Source of the DNA: Coriobacteriaceae bacterium
GTDB taxonomy: Bacteria; Actinomycetota; Coriobacteriia; Coriobacteriales; Coriobacteriaceae
Direction of reading: 5' to 3'
Length of the DNA: 64,000 nt
Assembly (NCBI GenBank): GCA_015062655.1
Contig: SUUG01000020.1
Coordinates: 1 to 64,000, forward strand
Position numbers and translations under genes: made by a program. Below are positions 27,245 to 37,268 of this stretch, piece after piece. Numbering within the stretch: the stretch's first letter is position 1; every line of letters begins with the position of its first letter. The notes below the pieces were generated by a model. The model ran no database searches and had not been told where the DNA came from. It worked only from the letters and a program-made list of their open reading frames with translations.

Positions 27245-27276
27245 GCAGGTAGATATGCGTATCTACCTGCTTTTTT
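27245..27276 (+). terminator. Terminator of ssrA
   Basis: GCAGGTAGATA-TGCG-TATCTACCTGC followed by TTTTTT. Confidence 0.95.
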
Positions 27277-27360
27277 ATTCAGCGTCTAGCCCGTGGAGAG
27301 CCGAATCCTGTGCATGGTGCGGTGCTGCGTCCTATGCGAAGCGTGAAGGGCGAATTTCGC

Positions 27361-27530
27361 GCAGTTCGAGGCAGAGAGCGGATTTCGTGCACCTTGAGGC
27401 AGCGAGAAGCAGCGTTTTGCGGACTTAGCTGCCCAGAGCCGCTCCAAACGCCTTCGCTGCCTTGAACCGCTCCAAATCCGCCCGCCGTGCTCGCTGCCCG
27501 GACCGCTCCAGACGCCTTCGCTGCTTTGAA
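27361..27530. repeat. Degenerate palindromic repeat array
   Basis: Units of about 28-36 bp related to TTGAGGCAGCGA...GCGG occur in one orientation (27364-27423), then as reverse complements: CCGCTCCAAACGCCTTCGCT (27439), CCGCTCCAAATCCGCC (27467) and CCGCTCCAGACGCCTTCGCT (27503). The array can fold on itself as a large cruciform. It lies in the roughly 440-base gap between ssrA and the peptide transporter operon, which otherwise holds only the promoter at its end. Confidence 0.7.
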
Positions 27531-27568
27531 TTGTTACAGGCTGTTTAATACTTTAATACACTAAAGTA
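27531..27568 (+). promoter_or_regulatory. Promoter and overlapping operator of the peptide-transport operon
   Basis: TTGTTA (27531-27536), a 17-base spacer and TAATAC (27554-27559) form a good sigma-70-type promoter. The inverted repeat TACTTTA-N6-TAAAGTA (27549-27568) covers the -10 box and start point, as a repressor site would. The leader to the first gene is about 150 bases. Confidence 0.65.
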
Positions 27569-27715
27569 AACAAAAGTGCCGACGCCGGCGGCCACGGGGG
27601 GCGAGCAGCAATAATGCAATGACGCGATACGTTAGCGTAGTGCACTGTTATCTGCGCGGAGTCGCTATGCGCGCGTCGTATTACCGGGTTTTACTGCGAA
27701 AAGGCGGGGGATAAC

Positions 27716-29332
27716 ATGTCTATCAATGCAGAGATTTCGAGAAGGCGTTTCATCGAGGCCATGGGCGCTGTCAGCGCTTTGGGCGTGCTGGGCCTTGCCG
27801 GTTGCGGCAGCCAGCGCGCAAGCGAGGCAGGCTCGGGCTCCAAGACTGCTTCGGGCGTCGCCGATACCATCACGTTCGCTCAGGGCGCAGACCCCCGTGG
27901 CCTGGATCCTGCGTATGTGGACGATGGCGAGTCCGCGAAGATCATCTGCAACATCTACGACACGCTGCTCCGATACGATACGGAGACGTGCGAGGTGGTG
28001 GCCGGCCTTTCCCAGATGCCCGAGATCTCCGATGACGGCCTCACCTATACCTTCAATCTGCAGGAGGGCGTCAAGTTCCACGACGGCACCGACTGCGATG
28101 CCGAGGCGGTCAAAGCCTCTATCGAGCGCCAACTCGAGCCGAACCGCACCGAGGACATGCCGTATGCCAGCTTCGTCTTCGGCGCCGAGGATTCCGGCAC
28201 CGGTATCGAGTCGATGGAGACGCCGGATGCGACTACGCTGGTGATCAAGCTCCGCGCGGCTTCGACTCCGTTCATCAAGAACATGGCGATGACCCTGGCA
28301 GCCCCCGTGGTCGCCCCCTCCGCCTTCGAAGCGGGTAGCTCGAATGAACAGCCGGTTGGCTCCGGCCCCTATAAGTTCGTGTCCTGGTCCAAGGGCGAGA
28401 ACGTGGTCCTCGAGGCGAATGAGGACTACTGGGACAAGGAGAACGCGCCCAAGACCAAAAACGTGGTCTTCCGCTTCATCGCCGAGAACTCCAGCCGCGT
28501 GACCGCTCTCACCAACGGCGAGGTCGACATCATCGACGGCATCGACGCCTCCGTGGTCGATACCATCACCCAGGGCGGCTGTGAGCTGTTCGACGAGGAC
28601 GGCATGAACATCAACTACATGGCCTTCCGTACCGACAACAGCCAGTTCACCACCGTCGAGGCGCGCCGCGCGTTCTGCCAGGCGGTCAATGTTGAGGAGA
28701 TGGTCAAGAGCCTGTACGGCGACTACGCCGGCGTCGCGACCTCCGTCATGCCGCTGTGGATGGCGCCCTATGCCGAGAAGGTCACGCGCACCGCATATGA
28801 TCCCGATGCCGCCAAGGCCGCGTTTGCCGAACTCGGCATCACCAGCTGCACCATGCTTACCTACACCAACCCGCGTCCCTACAACTCCGTCGGCGGCCAG
28901 GCCCTCGCCGAGGCCATCCAGGGGTACCTGGCGAAGGTGGGCGTGGACATGGAGATCGTCTCCTATGACTGGACCACGTACAAGACCAAGGTCGAGACGG
29001 ATGCCTTCGATGTCTGCCTCTCTGGCTGGATCGGCGACAACGGTGACCCCGACAACTTCATGAATCTGCTTGCGGATGAGAACGTCTCCATGAACGCCGC
29101 CCGCTTCCGTAGCGAAGAGTACAACGCGTTGATCAAGAAGGGCCTCGAGACCGCTGATGGCGACGAGCGCGACGATATCTACCTGCAGTGCGAGCAGATG
29201 GTTGCAGACCAGATGCCTTGGATGCTCATCAGCCACTCCAAGAATCTCGCGGGCTACAGCCCCAAGGTCAAGGGATTCTTCTATCACCCCACCGGAGTCG
29301 TCCGCATGGAAGGCTTGACCAAGTCCGCATAG
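27716..29332 (+). CDS. Peptide ABC transporter substrate-binding lipoprotein (SBP family 5)
   Basis: The 538-residue protein is an OppA/DppA-type binding protein. The N-terminus combines a twin-arginine motif (SRRRFIEAMG) with a lipobox (LGLAGC), so it is probably exported folded by Tat and lipid-anchored at about Cys26. Family blocks include LDPAYVDDGES, YTFNLQEGVKFHDGTDCDAEAVKASIER and GSGPYKFVSW. ATG 27716 follows AGGCGGGGG. A hairpin with T-run between this gene and the permease gene probably lets the binding protein be made in excess. Ligand is likely oligo- or dipeptides; nickel or haem cannot be excluded for this family. Confidence 0.92.
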   Translation: MSINAEISRRRFIEAMGAVSALGVLGLAGCGSQRASEAGSGSKTASGVADTITFAQGADPRGLDPAYVDDGESAKIICNIYDTLLRYDTETCEVVAGLSQMPEISDDGLTYTFNLQEGVKFHDGTDCDAEAVKASIERQLEPNRTEDMPYASFVFGAEDSGTGIESMETPDATTLVIKLRAASTPFIKNMAMTLAAPVVAPSAFEAGSSNEQPVGSGPYKFVSWSKGENVVLEANEDYWDKENAPKTKNVVFRFIAENSSRVTALTNGEVDIIDGIDASVVDTITQGGCELFDEDGMNINYMAFRTDNSQFTTVEARRAFCQAVNVEEMVKSLYGDYAGVATSVMPLWMAPYAEKVTRTAYDPDAAKAAFAELGITSCTMLTYTNPRPYNSVGGQALAEAIQGYLAKVGVDMEIVSYDWTTYKTKVETDAFDVCLSGWIGDNGDPDNFMNLLADENVSMNAARFRSEEYNALIKKGLETADGDERDDIYLQCEQMVADQMPWMLISHSKNLAGYSPKVKGFFYHPTGVVRMEGLTKSA

Positions 29333-29361
29333 CGCCCGTTCGGCGATGCGTCGCGAGCCGT

Positions 29362-29398
29362 GCAGCGGGGCGGGACGAGTTCCTGCCCCGCTGCTTTT
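29362..29398 (+). terminator. Intra-operon terminator/attenuator after the binding-protein gene
   Basis: GCAGCGGGGC pairs with GCCCCGCTGC and is followed by TTTT. Partial read-through would set the usual excess of binding protein over permease. Confidence 0.8.
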
Positions 29399-29440
29399 GC
29401 CCGCTGACGCCGAGCCGTAGGTTAGAAAGGAGGGGCCTCC

Positions 29441-30457
29441 ATGCTGAAATATATCGTCAAGCGCATGCTGCAGGCTATCCCCGTGTTGCTGGGCGTCTCA
29501 GTTATCGTCTTCCTCATCATGAGGGTGTTCTCGGCCGATCCGGCGCCGGTGGTGCTGGGTCAGCATGCGACTCCCGAGGCCATGCAGGCATGGCGCGATG
29601 CGCAGGGTTTGAACGATCCCATCATCGCCCAGTACTTCGATTTTCTGTTCGGGGCCATTCGCGGCGATTTGGGCGAGAGCTATTACACGCACGCTCCCGT
29701 GCTGCAGGAGCTGATGGCCCGATTCCCGGCGACCGTCGAGCTCGCACTCGTGGCGATCGTGATCGCGGCGGTGGTGGGCGTCGCCCTGGGCGTGCTGTCT
29801 GCGACCCATAAGAACACCGCGATTGACGGCATCGCGACCGTCCTCGCCCTAGTGGGCGTCTCGATGCCCATCTTCTGGCTGGGCGTTTTGCTGATCATCC
29901 TGTTCGCCGGCGTTCTGCACGTGCTGCCCAGCTCTGGCCGTATCGACCCGCTGCTGCAGCCTGTGGGAGGCACTGGCTTCTACCTGCTCGATACGCTGCT
30001 TTCCGGCGACTTCGAGGCGTTTGGCGACGCGCTGAGCCACATCATCCTGCCGGCGTTGGCGCTCTCCATGTACTCCATGGCGGTCATCACCCGCATGACG
30101 CGCTCGAGCATGTTGGAGACGTTGAACGAGGATTACGTCCGCACCGCCCGCGCCAAGGGCTTGAAGCTGGGCCGCGTGCACCGCCACCATGCGCTTCGGT
30201 GCGCCATGCTCCCCGTCACCACCGTCATTGGCCTGCAGCTGGGAAGCCTGCTTGGCGGCGCCATGCTCACCGAGACGGTGTTTGCATGGCCTGGCATCGG
30301 CAAGTACGTGGTCGACTGCATCTTGAAGTCCGACTTCCCGGTGGTTCAGGGCGCCGTGCTGCTGATCGGCGTGATCTTTATCGTGATCAACCTTATCGTC
30401 GACGTGGTCTACGCCTACCTAGATCCGCGAATCACGTATGCAAAGGAAGAGGGGTGA
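29441..30457 (+). CDS. Peptide ABC transporter permease, OppB/DppB type
   Basis: The 338-residue permease starts MLKYIVKRMLQAIPVLLGVSVIVFLIM, the standard first helix of OppB/DppB. The EAA loop reads EDYVRTARAKGLKLGRVHRHHALRCAMLPV. About six membrane helices are expected. ATG 29441 has AGAAAGGAGG upstream. It pairs with the next gene product to form the channel. Confidence 0.95.
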   Translation: MLKYIVKRMLQAIPVLLGVSVIVFLIMRVFSADPAPVVLGQHATPEAMQAWRDAQGLNDPIIAQYFDFLFGAIRGDLGESYYTHAPVLQELMARFPATVELALVAIVIAAVVGVALGVLSATHKNTAIDGIATVLALVGVSMPIFWLGVLLIILFAGVLHVLPSSGRIDPLLQPVGGTGFYLLDTLLSGDFEAFGDALSHIILPALALSMYSMAVITRMTRSSMLETLNEDYVRTARAKGLKLGRVHRHHALRCAMLPVTTVIGLQLGSLLGGAMLTETVFAWPGIGKYVVDCILKSDFPVVQGAVLLIGVIFIVINLIVDVVYAYLDPRITYAKEEG

Positions 30458-30462
30458 TCCGC

Positions 30463-31377
30463 ATGGCCGCTGCCGTTGCACAGAACAACGCTCCCGTCCA
30501 GAAGAAGCAAGAGGCCGAGAAGACCGAGTCGCTGTGGAAGGACGTGTGGTACTCACTGCGCCAGAACATCCCCGCTATGGTCAGCCTGGGCGTCATCACG
30601 CTGCTCGCTTTGATTGCCATCGTCACCTTTATCGCTCCGCAGATTCTGCCCCATGACCCTTACCAGCAAGATCTTTCCGCATCGTTCCAGGGGCCCAGCG
30701 CGGCGCACTGGTTTGGTACCGACCAGCAGGGTCGCGATATCTTCTGCCGCGTGCTCATCGGCAGCCAGATCTCGCTGACCGTGGGATTGCTGTCCGTTGC
30801 GATATCGCTGACCATCGGCGTCACCCTCGGCGCGCTCGCCGGATACAAGGGCGGCGCGCTCGACACCGTCATCATGCGCGTCATGGACATGATGCTCGCC
30901 ATCCCGTCGATCTTGCTGGCCATCGCCTTCATGGCGGCATTGGGGCGCGGCATCGACAAGGCGATCATCGCGATCGGCTTCGTCTCCATTCCCGAGTACG
31001 CGCGCATCGTGCGCAGCCAGGTGCTGTCGGTCAAACAGTCCGATTACGTGGCCGCCGCGCGCGTGATCGGCGATTCCGACGCGCTCATCATCTTCCGCCA
31101 CGTGCTGCCCAACGTCATGCCCTCCATCATCGTCCGTGCCACGCTGGGCATCTCCAGCGCCATCCTGGATGCGGCGGCCCTGGGCTTCCTGGGCCTGGGC
31201 GTGCAGCCTCCCGCAGCGGAGTGGGGCGACATGCTGGGTCGCGGTCGCAACTACATTTTCGCAGCTCCGCACGCGATGATCTTCCCTGGTCTGGCCATCA
31301 CCGTGACCGTCCTCGCTTTCAATCTGTTGGGTGACGGCATCCGCGATGCGTTCGACCCCAAATCTAGGAACCGGTGA
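30463..31377 (+). CDS. Peptide ABC transporter permease, OppC/DppC type
   Basis: The start is ATG 30463 (GGAAGAGGGG upstream), far inside the longer track frame. The 304-residue protein has the N-terminal OppC domain ([25 protein letters not shown]), [31 protein letters not shown] and the EAA loop [25 protein letters not shown]. It follows OppB by five bases and ends four bases before the first ATPase gene. Confidence 0.95.
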   Translation: MAAAVAQNNAPVQKKQEAEKTESLWKDVWYSLRQNIPAMVSLGVITLLALIAIVTFIAPQILPHDPYQQDLSASFQGPSAAHWFGTDQQGRDIFCRVLIGSQISLTVGLLSVAISLTIGVTLGALAGYKGGALDTVIMRVMDMMLAIPSILLAIAFMAALGRGIDKAIIAIGFVSIPEYARIVRSQVLSVKQSDYVAAARVIGDSDALIIFRHVLPNVMPSIIVRATLGISSAILDAAALGFLGLGVQPPAAEWGDMLGRGRNYIFAAPHAMIFPGLAITVTVLAFNLLGDGIRDAFDPKSRNR

Positions 31378-31381
31378 TCAT

Positions 31382-32491
<1,110 letters not shown>

Positions 32492-32492
32492 G

Positions 32493-33593
32493 ATGGGCCG
32501 GGAGCAAGCAAACAACCTCATCGAGGTGCAGCACCTCACCAAGAGCTTCGTTGCCGACACGGACTTCTTCGGCCGGCCGACCTCCTTCGTCCAGGCGGTC
32601 GACGACGTGAGCTTCACCATTCGCCGCGGCGAGGCCTTCGGCTTGGTCGGAGAATCCGGCTGCGGCAAGACCACGATTGGCAAGATGATCTGCGGCCTGC
32701 TCAAGCCTACCAGCGGCAAAATCCTCTTCGAGGGCCGCGATATCACCGCGCTGGGCCCGCGGGAGCGCCGTGCGATGTGCCGCGATATCCAGCTGGTGTT
32801 CCAAGATCCCTATGCGAGCTTGAATCCGCGCATGGCCATCGGCAAGATCATCGCCGAGCCCATCCTCACCAACAAGATCCTGCCTAAGGAGCAAGTCGAC
32901 GACCGCGTGGACGAGCTGCTCGAGCTGGTCGGCCTCGCCCCGTACATGAAGAACCGCTATCCGCATGAGTTCTCGGGCGGCCAGCGCCAGCGTGTGGGCA
33001 TCGCCCGCGCGCTCGCGCTCGAACCGAAGCTGATCGTCTGCGACGAACCCGTTTCGGCCCTCGACGTCTCCATCCAGGCCCAGGTGCTCAATCTGCTGGA
33101 CGATCTAAAGGAGCAGCTGGGGCTCACGTACCTGTTCATCGCGCACGGCTTGAACGTCGTGAAGCATATCTCCGACCGCGTGGGCGTGATGTACCTGGGG
33201 CGCATGATGGAGATCGCGCCGAAGGAGAGCCTCTACACGGAGCCGTTGTGCCCCTACACCCAAGCGCTCCTGTCGGCTATCCCCAGCCCCGACCCCAAAC
33301 TGCAGCGCCGCCGTATCATCCTGGAGGGCGATGTGCCGAGCCCCATCGACCCGCCGGCGGGATGCCGCTTTGCGAGCCGCTGCTTCGCCAAGGTCGGTGC
33401 CTGCGACGTGAGCGCACCCGAGCAGCGCGAGGTACTTCCAGACCACGTGTGCGCGTGCCATCGCTACGAGACCGTTCCGACCGAGCGCGCGCGTGCGCTG
33501 TCCCTGGAGATTCAACACGATGCGGCGCGTCCGAGCTATGGTCGCGGCACCGACCTTATAAACGACGACCCGGTCGTGACGCCCGACGCGTAG
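32493..33593 (+). CDS. Peptide ABC transporter ATPase, OppF/DppF type
   Basis: The 366-residue ATPase is the partner of the preceding gene. It has Walker A GESGCGKTT, signature FSGGQRQRVGIARAL, Walker B LIVCDEPVSALD and the C-terminal CRFASRCFAKVGAC motif. GAGGAGG precedes ATG 32493, two bases after the OppD-type stop. This completes a five-gene operon of binding protein, two permeases and two ATPases. No T-tailed terminator is evident after it. Confidence 0.94.
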   Translation: MGREQANNLIEVQHLTKSFVADTDFFGRPTSFVQAVDDVSFTIRRGEAFGLVGESGCGKTTIGKMICGLLKPTSGKILFEGRDITALGPRERRAMCRDIQLVFQDPYASLNPRMAIGKIIAEPILTNKILPKEQVDDRVDELLELVGLAPYMKNRYPHEFSGGQRQRVGIARALALEPKLIVCDEPVSALDVSIQAQVLNLLDDLKEQLGLTYLFIAHGLNVVKHISDRVGVMYLGRMMEIAPKESLYTEPLCPYTQALLSAIPSPDPKLQRRRIILEGDVPSPIDPPAGCRFASRCFAKVGACDVSAPEQREVLPDHVCACHRYETVPTERARALSLEIQHDAARPSYGRGTDLINDDPVVTPDA

Positions 33594-33667
33594 CGTCGCC
33601 CTTCCTTCTTGCATCCCGGGCGCGATCGACTGCCATCCCGTTCGCGCCCTTGGAGATGGTCCCGTCT

Positions 33668-33725
33668 GCTATCGGGGGTCCGGTCCCACGTCGAGCTTCG
33701 ACCGGGCTGCTGGAAATCCGATAGC
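33668..33725. repeat. Inverted repeat after the peptide-transport operon
   Basis: GCTATCGG (33668-33675) pairs with CCGATAGC (33718-33725); inside, CGGTC...TCGAGCTTCGA...CCG can also pair. It is a structured 58-bp intergenic element without a T-run. The 265-base gap around it holds no other recognisable feature. Confidence 0.45.
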
Positions 33726-33858
33726 GGATGGGGCTCCATTTCTTAGAGCGGACGTGTTTGGACGGGAAGGTTTGTTTGCGGGCGTTTTATGGTAGAAGAG
33801 CAAGAGCCGCCTGCGCGAAGGGCGCGGGTACATTTGCCGTCGAAGAAGGGACGTCGCC

Positions 33859-34743
33859 ATGGATGCTCGGCAGAAGGCCGCCAACGCGGGAAAAGTCGCC
33901 CTGGTGCTTGAAGGCGGGAGCTTTCGCTGCCAGTTTACGGCCGGCGTGCTCGACGTGTTCATGGAGCACGGCGTCGAGTTCGCTGCGTGCTATGGCGTTT
34001 CCGCCGGTGCGCTGAGCGGCATGAATTTCAAATCGCATCAGGTCGGCCGCGCGAACCGCATCAACCTGGCGTTTTGCAACGACCCGCGCTACATCGGCGC
34101 CCGCTCGCTGCTCACGAGCGGCAGCATCGTCGGCTACGATTTCATGCTCGATGAGGTGCAGAACAAGCTCGACCCCTTCGACGACGAGGCGTTCAAGGCC
34201 AACCCCATGCGCCTGTACGCCACGGTCACCAACGTGCTCTTCGGCACGGCGGAGTACCTTCCGGTCGAGGAGCTCCCGCGCGACTTCGATGTGGTCAGGG
34301 CCTCCACCTCGCTGCCCCTCGTCACCCCGCCGGTCCGCATCGGCGCCGACCGCTACCTCGACGGCGGCGTGGCCGACTCCGTCCCCGTCGAGCACGCGCT
34401 CGAGGAGGCCGGGTTCGATCGCGCAGCCGTGATCCTCACGCAGGACCGCGGCTATGTGAAGGAGCCCTATGAGCCGATGGCGGCGGCCCGCGCCCGTTAC
34501 GGGTCCCTGCCCTATCTCGTGGAGGCCATCGCCACGCGCCACGAGCGCTACAACGAGCAGCGCGAGCACATCTGGGCATACGAGCGGGAGGGCCGTGCCC
34601 TCGTGGTCGCCCCCGAGCGCCCCGTCGAGGTGGGTCACATCGAGCATGACACGGCCAAGCTCCTCGACCTCTACATCCAGGGCCGGCGTGAGGGAGAACG
34701 GGCGCTCGCGGCCGTGCGCGATTTCGTCGCACCGGGAGCCTGA
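33859..34743 (+). CDS. Patatin-like phospholipase
   Basis: The 294-residue protein has the patatin fold: oxyanion loop LEGGSFRCQFTAGVLD, nucleophile motif GVSAG and the catalytic dyad Asp in DGGVADS. No signal peptide is present, so it is cytoplasmic or peripheral. By family it hydrolyses acyl esters of lipids; the closest type is the RssA/YjjU group. ATG 33859 is preceded by GAAGAAGGGA. It appears monocistronic and precedes the ribosomal operon promoter. Confidence 0.9.
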   Translation: MDARQKAANAGKVALVLEGGSFRCQFTAGVLDVFMEHGVEFAACYGVSAGALSGMNFKSHQVGRANRINLAFCNDPRYIGARSLLTSGSIVGYDFMLDEVQNKLDPFDDEAFKANPMRLYATVTNVLFGTAEYLPVEELPRDFDVVRASTSLPLVTPPVRIGADRYLDGGVADSVPVEHALEEAGFDRAAVILTQDRGYVKEPYEPMAAARARYGSLPYLVEAIATRHERYNEQREHIWAYEREGRALVVAPERPVEVGHIEHDTAKLLDLYIQGRREGERALAAVRDFVAPGA

Positions 34744-34786
34744 TGTCCTCGCTGTGCAGAAACTCTGCACGTCACAGGGAAGGCCG

Positions 34787-34814
34787 TTGACTTCCCCTGC
34801 TCACGCGCTACAAT
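34787..34814 (+). promoter_or_regulatory. rplM-rpsI promoter
   Basis: TTGACT (34787-34792), a 16-base spacer and TACAAT (34809-34814) make the clearest sigma-70-type promoter in the window. Confidence 0.85.
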
Positions 34815-34820
34815 GAACCG

Positions 34821-34852
34821 GTTACTTGCAGAGCCCCGTGAAACTCTGTAAC
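34821..34852 (+). promoter_or_regulatory. Leader hairpin of rplM mRNA (possible L13 autoregulatory site)
   Basis: CAGAG pairs with CTCTG and the flanking GTTA with TAAC, giving a bulged hairpin that begins at the predicted transcript start. Ribosomal protein leaders of this kind often bind their own product; that is inference here. Confidence 0.45.
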
Positions 34853-34881
34853 AACACGTATCTGTACATGGAGGAGTCAAG

Positions 34882-35325
34882 TTGATCACTAAGTCGACTC
34901 ACTACACCAAGCAGACCGAGGCCCAGCGCAACTGGGTCATCGTGGATGCTGACGGCGCCATCCTGGGCCGCCTTGCCACTCAGGTCGCAGCGATCCTGCG
35001 CGGCAAGACCAAGCCCCAGTACACGCCGAACTCCGACTGCGGCGACTTCGTCATCGTCATCAACGCCGATAAGGTCCAGCTTACCGGCAACAAGGCCGAG
35101 ACGAAGACCTACTACCGCCACAGCGGCTACAACGGAGGCCTCAAGGCCGAGACCTTCCGCACCGCCATGGAGAAGCATCCCGAGCAGGTCATCGAGCGCG
35201 CCGTCCGCGGCATGCTGCCGAAGACCACCCTCGGCCGCGCCCAGCTCAAGAAGCTCAAGGTGTACGCCGGTGCCGAGCATCCGCATGCGGCGCAGAACCC
35301 CGTTAAGATCGAGCTGGAGGCTTAA
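34882..35325 (+). CDS. rplM: 50S ribosomal protein L13
   Basis: The 147-residue protein matches L13: [57 protein letters not shown] and [24 protein letters not shown]. The start codon is TTG with a strong GGAGGAG five bases upstream; no ATG is available nearby, so the weak start may tune expression. It is cotranscribed with rpsI two bases downstream. Confidence 0.98.
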   Translation: MITKSTHYTKQTEAQRNWVIVDADGAILGRLATQVAAILRGKTKPQYTPNSDCGDFVIVINADKVQLTGNKAETKTYYRHSGYNGGLKAETFRTAMEKHPEQVIERAVRGMLPKTTLGRAQLKKLKVYAGAEHPHAAQNPVKIELEA

Positions 35326-35327
35326 AG

Positions 35328-35723
35328 ATGGCTGAGAACACCGTTGTCTACTACGGCACCGGCCGTCGTAAGAACGCCGTTGCCCGTGTCCGCATCGTCC
35401 CCGGCACCGGTAAGGTGACCGTCAACAAGCGCGACGCCGTCGAGTACTTCGGCCGCAAGCAGCTTGTCGAGGACGCGATCGCTCCCTTCAAGGTGACCGA
35501 CACCGCCGGTTCCTTCGACGTCATCGCCCTGTGCGACGGCGGCGGCATCACCGGCCAGTCCGGCGCCCTGCGCCTGGGCATCGCCCGCGCCCTGCTGAAG
35601 GCCGGCGACTACCGCGGCGACCTCAAGCGCGCCGGGTTCCTCACCCGCGACGCCCGCGTCGTCGAGCGCAAGAAGTACGGTCTCAAGAAAGCCCGTCGCG
35701 CTCCGCAGTTCTCCAAGCGTTAA
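35328..35723 (+). CDS. rpsI: 30S ribosomal protein S9
   Basis: The 131-residue protein matches S9, with [19 protein letters not shown] near the N-terminus, [17 protein letters not shown] and the conserved basic tail [12 protein letters not shown] that reaches into the ribosomal P site. The ribosome site is within the end of rplM (TGGAGG). A hairpin terminator follows. Confidence 0.98.
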   Translation: MAENTVVYYGTGRRKNAVARVRIVPGTGKVTVNKRDAVEYFGRKQLVEDAIAPFKVTDTAGSFDVIALCDGGGITGQSGALRLGIARALLKAGDYRGDLKRAGFLTRDARVVERKKYGLKKARRAPQFSKR

Positions 35724-35746
35724 TCCGCTGCTTGGATGTTTGCAAT

Positions 35747-35786
35747 CAAAACGGGGCCTGCCGTTCACGCGGTGGGTCCCGTTTTG
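35747..35786 (+). terminator. Terminator of rplM-rpsI
   Basis: CAAAACGGG-GCC pairs with GGGT-CCCGTTTTG; the distal arm supplies the T-run. Confidence 0.75.
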
Positions 35787-35834
35787 CATCCGGGGCGCGT
35801 CCGCGCCGGGAAGATCCTCTGATAGGGAGCATCC

Positions 35835-37172
35835 ATGTCCACCAACCTCTTCGGTACCGATGGCGTCCGCGGCGTCGCCAACGCGGACCTCTCGTACGAT
35901 CTCGCCTTCCGCCTGGGCCGCGCCGCGACGCGCTTCCTCGGCAAGGACATCTGCGTCGGCCGTGACACGCGCCGCTCCGGCACCATGCTCGAGTCCGCGC
36001 TCACCGCGGGCATCATGGCCGAGGGCGGTCGCCCGCACTGCTGCGGCGTGATCCCCACCCCGGCCGTGGCACTGCTCACGGTCGAGTCCGAGCTTGACGG
36101 CGGCATCGTCATCTCCGCTTCGCACAACCCGCCCGAGTTCAACGGCATCAAGTTCTTCAGCTCCCAGGGCATGAAGCTGCCCGACGCGCTCGAGGAGGAG
36201 ATCTCCGCTTGGGTGCTCTCCGACGAGGCTGCGAGCACGGAGGACCTGCCGACGGGCGACGGCGTGGGCAGCATCGTCAAGATGAAGGACGCCCGCGACC
36301 GCTACATCGAGCACGCCGTGTCGACGGTGGACTGCGGGGACCTCGAGGGCCTCGTCGTCGCGGTGGACTGCGGCCACGGCGCCTCCTGCATGACGACGCC
36401 CATCGCGCTCCAGCGGCTGGGCGCCACGGTGCATGCCATCAACACCGATTTCAACGGCATGGACATCAACGTCGAGTGCGGGTCCACGCACCTCGAGCCG
36501 CTGCGCGAGCTCGTGCGCAAGACCGGCGCCGACGTGGGCCTCGCGCACGACGGCGACGCCGACCGCGTGCTGTTCGTGGACGCTGAGGGCAACGAGATCG
36601 ACGGCGACTTCATCCTCGCGATCTGCGGTTCAGATCTGGCGGCCCAGGGCAAGCTCGTCAACTCCGAGATCGTCTCCACGGTCATGTGCAACCTGGGTTT
36701 CGCCACGGCCATGCGCGACGCCGGCTTCAAGGTGGAGCAGACGGCCGTGGGAGACCGCTACGTGCTCGAGCGCATGATTGCCGACGGCGCGGTGCTCGGT
36801 GGAGAGCAGTCCGGCCACATCATCTTCCTGGAGCACAACACCACCGGCGACGGCCTTGTGACCGCCTGTCAGCTCTTGTGCGTCATGAAGCGCACCGGGC
36901 GCTCGCTCGAGGACCTCGCCCGCGTCATGACCCGCTTCCCGCAGGTGCTCGTCAACGTCCGCACGGGCCACAAGGCCGAGCTCGAGGGCTGCGCCCCGGT
37001 CTGGGAGGCCGTGCGCACCGCCGAGCAGATGCTCGGAGGCCGCGGCCGCGTCCTCGTGCGCACCTCGGGCACCGAACCGCTCATCCGCGTCATGGCGGAG
37101 GCCGAGACCCATGAGGCGGCCCAGGCGGCCGTCGATGCCATCGTGGCCGTGGTGGAGCGCGAGCTTCCCTGA
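35835..37172 (+). CDS. glmM: Phosphoglucosamine mutase
   Basis: GlmM interconverts glucosamine-6-P and glucosamine-1-P for peptidoglycan precursors. The 445-residue protein starts with LFGTDGVRGVAN, has the phosphoserine loop ISASHNPPEFNGIKFF, the metal loop DGDADR and the phosphate-binding RTSGTEPLIRVM. ATG 35835 follows GATAGGGAG. It leads a cluster with EIIA-Glc and nagB, all on the amino-sugar/PTS theme. Confidence 0.97.
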   Translation: MSTNLFGTDGVRGVANADLSYDLAFRLGRAATRFLGKDICVGRDTRRSGTMLESALTAGIMAEGGRPHCCGVIPTPAVALLTVESELDGGIVISASHNPPEFNGIKFFSSQGMKLPDALEEEISAWVLSDEAASTEDLPTGDGVGSIVKMKDARDRYIEHAVSTVDCGDLEGLVVAVDCGHGASCMTTPIALQRLGATVHAINTDFNGMDINVECGSTHLEPLRELVRKTGADVGLAHDGDADRVLFVDAEGNEIDGDFILAICGSDLAAQGKLVNSEIVSTVMCNLGFATAMRDAGFKVEQTAVGDRYVLERMIADGAVLGGEQSGHIIFLEHNTTGDGLVTACQLLCVMKRTGRSLEDLARVMTRFPQVLVNVRTGHKAELEGCAPVWEAVRTAEQMLGGRGRVLVRTSGTEPLIRVMAEAETHEAAQAAVDAIVAVVERELP

Positions 37173-37184
37173 CCCTTCCGTCGC

Positions 37185-37214
37185 ATCGGGGGACGCCCGT
37201 GAGCGCCCCCCGAT
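37185..37214 (+). terminator. Weak hairpin after glmM
   Basis: ATCGGGGG pairs with CCCCCGAT, with no T-run following. Confidence 0.4.
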
Positions 37215-37268
37215 TGTGGTAGGATAATGGCACCGCATCTCCTTGATGCGCCTTGCGAAGGGAAGTTG

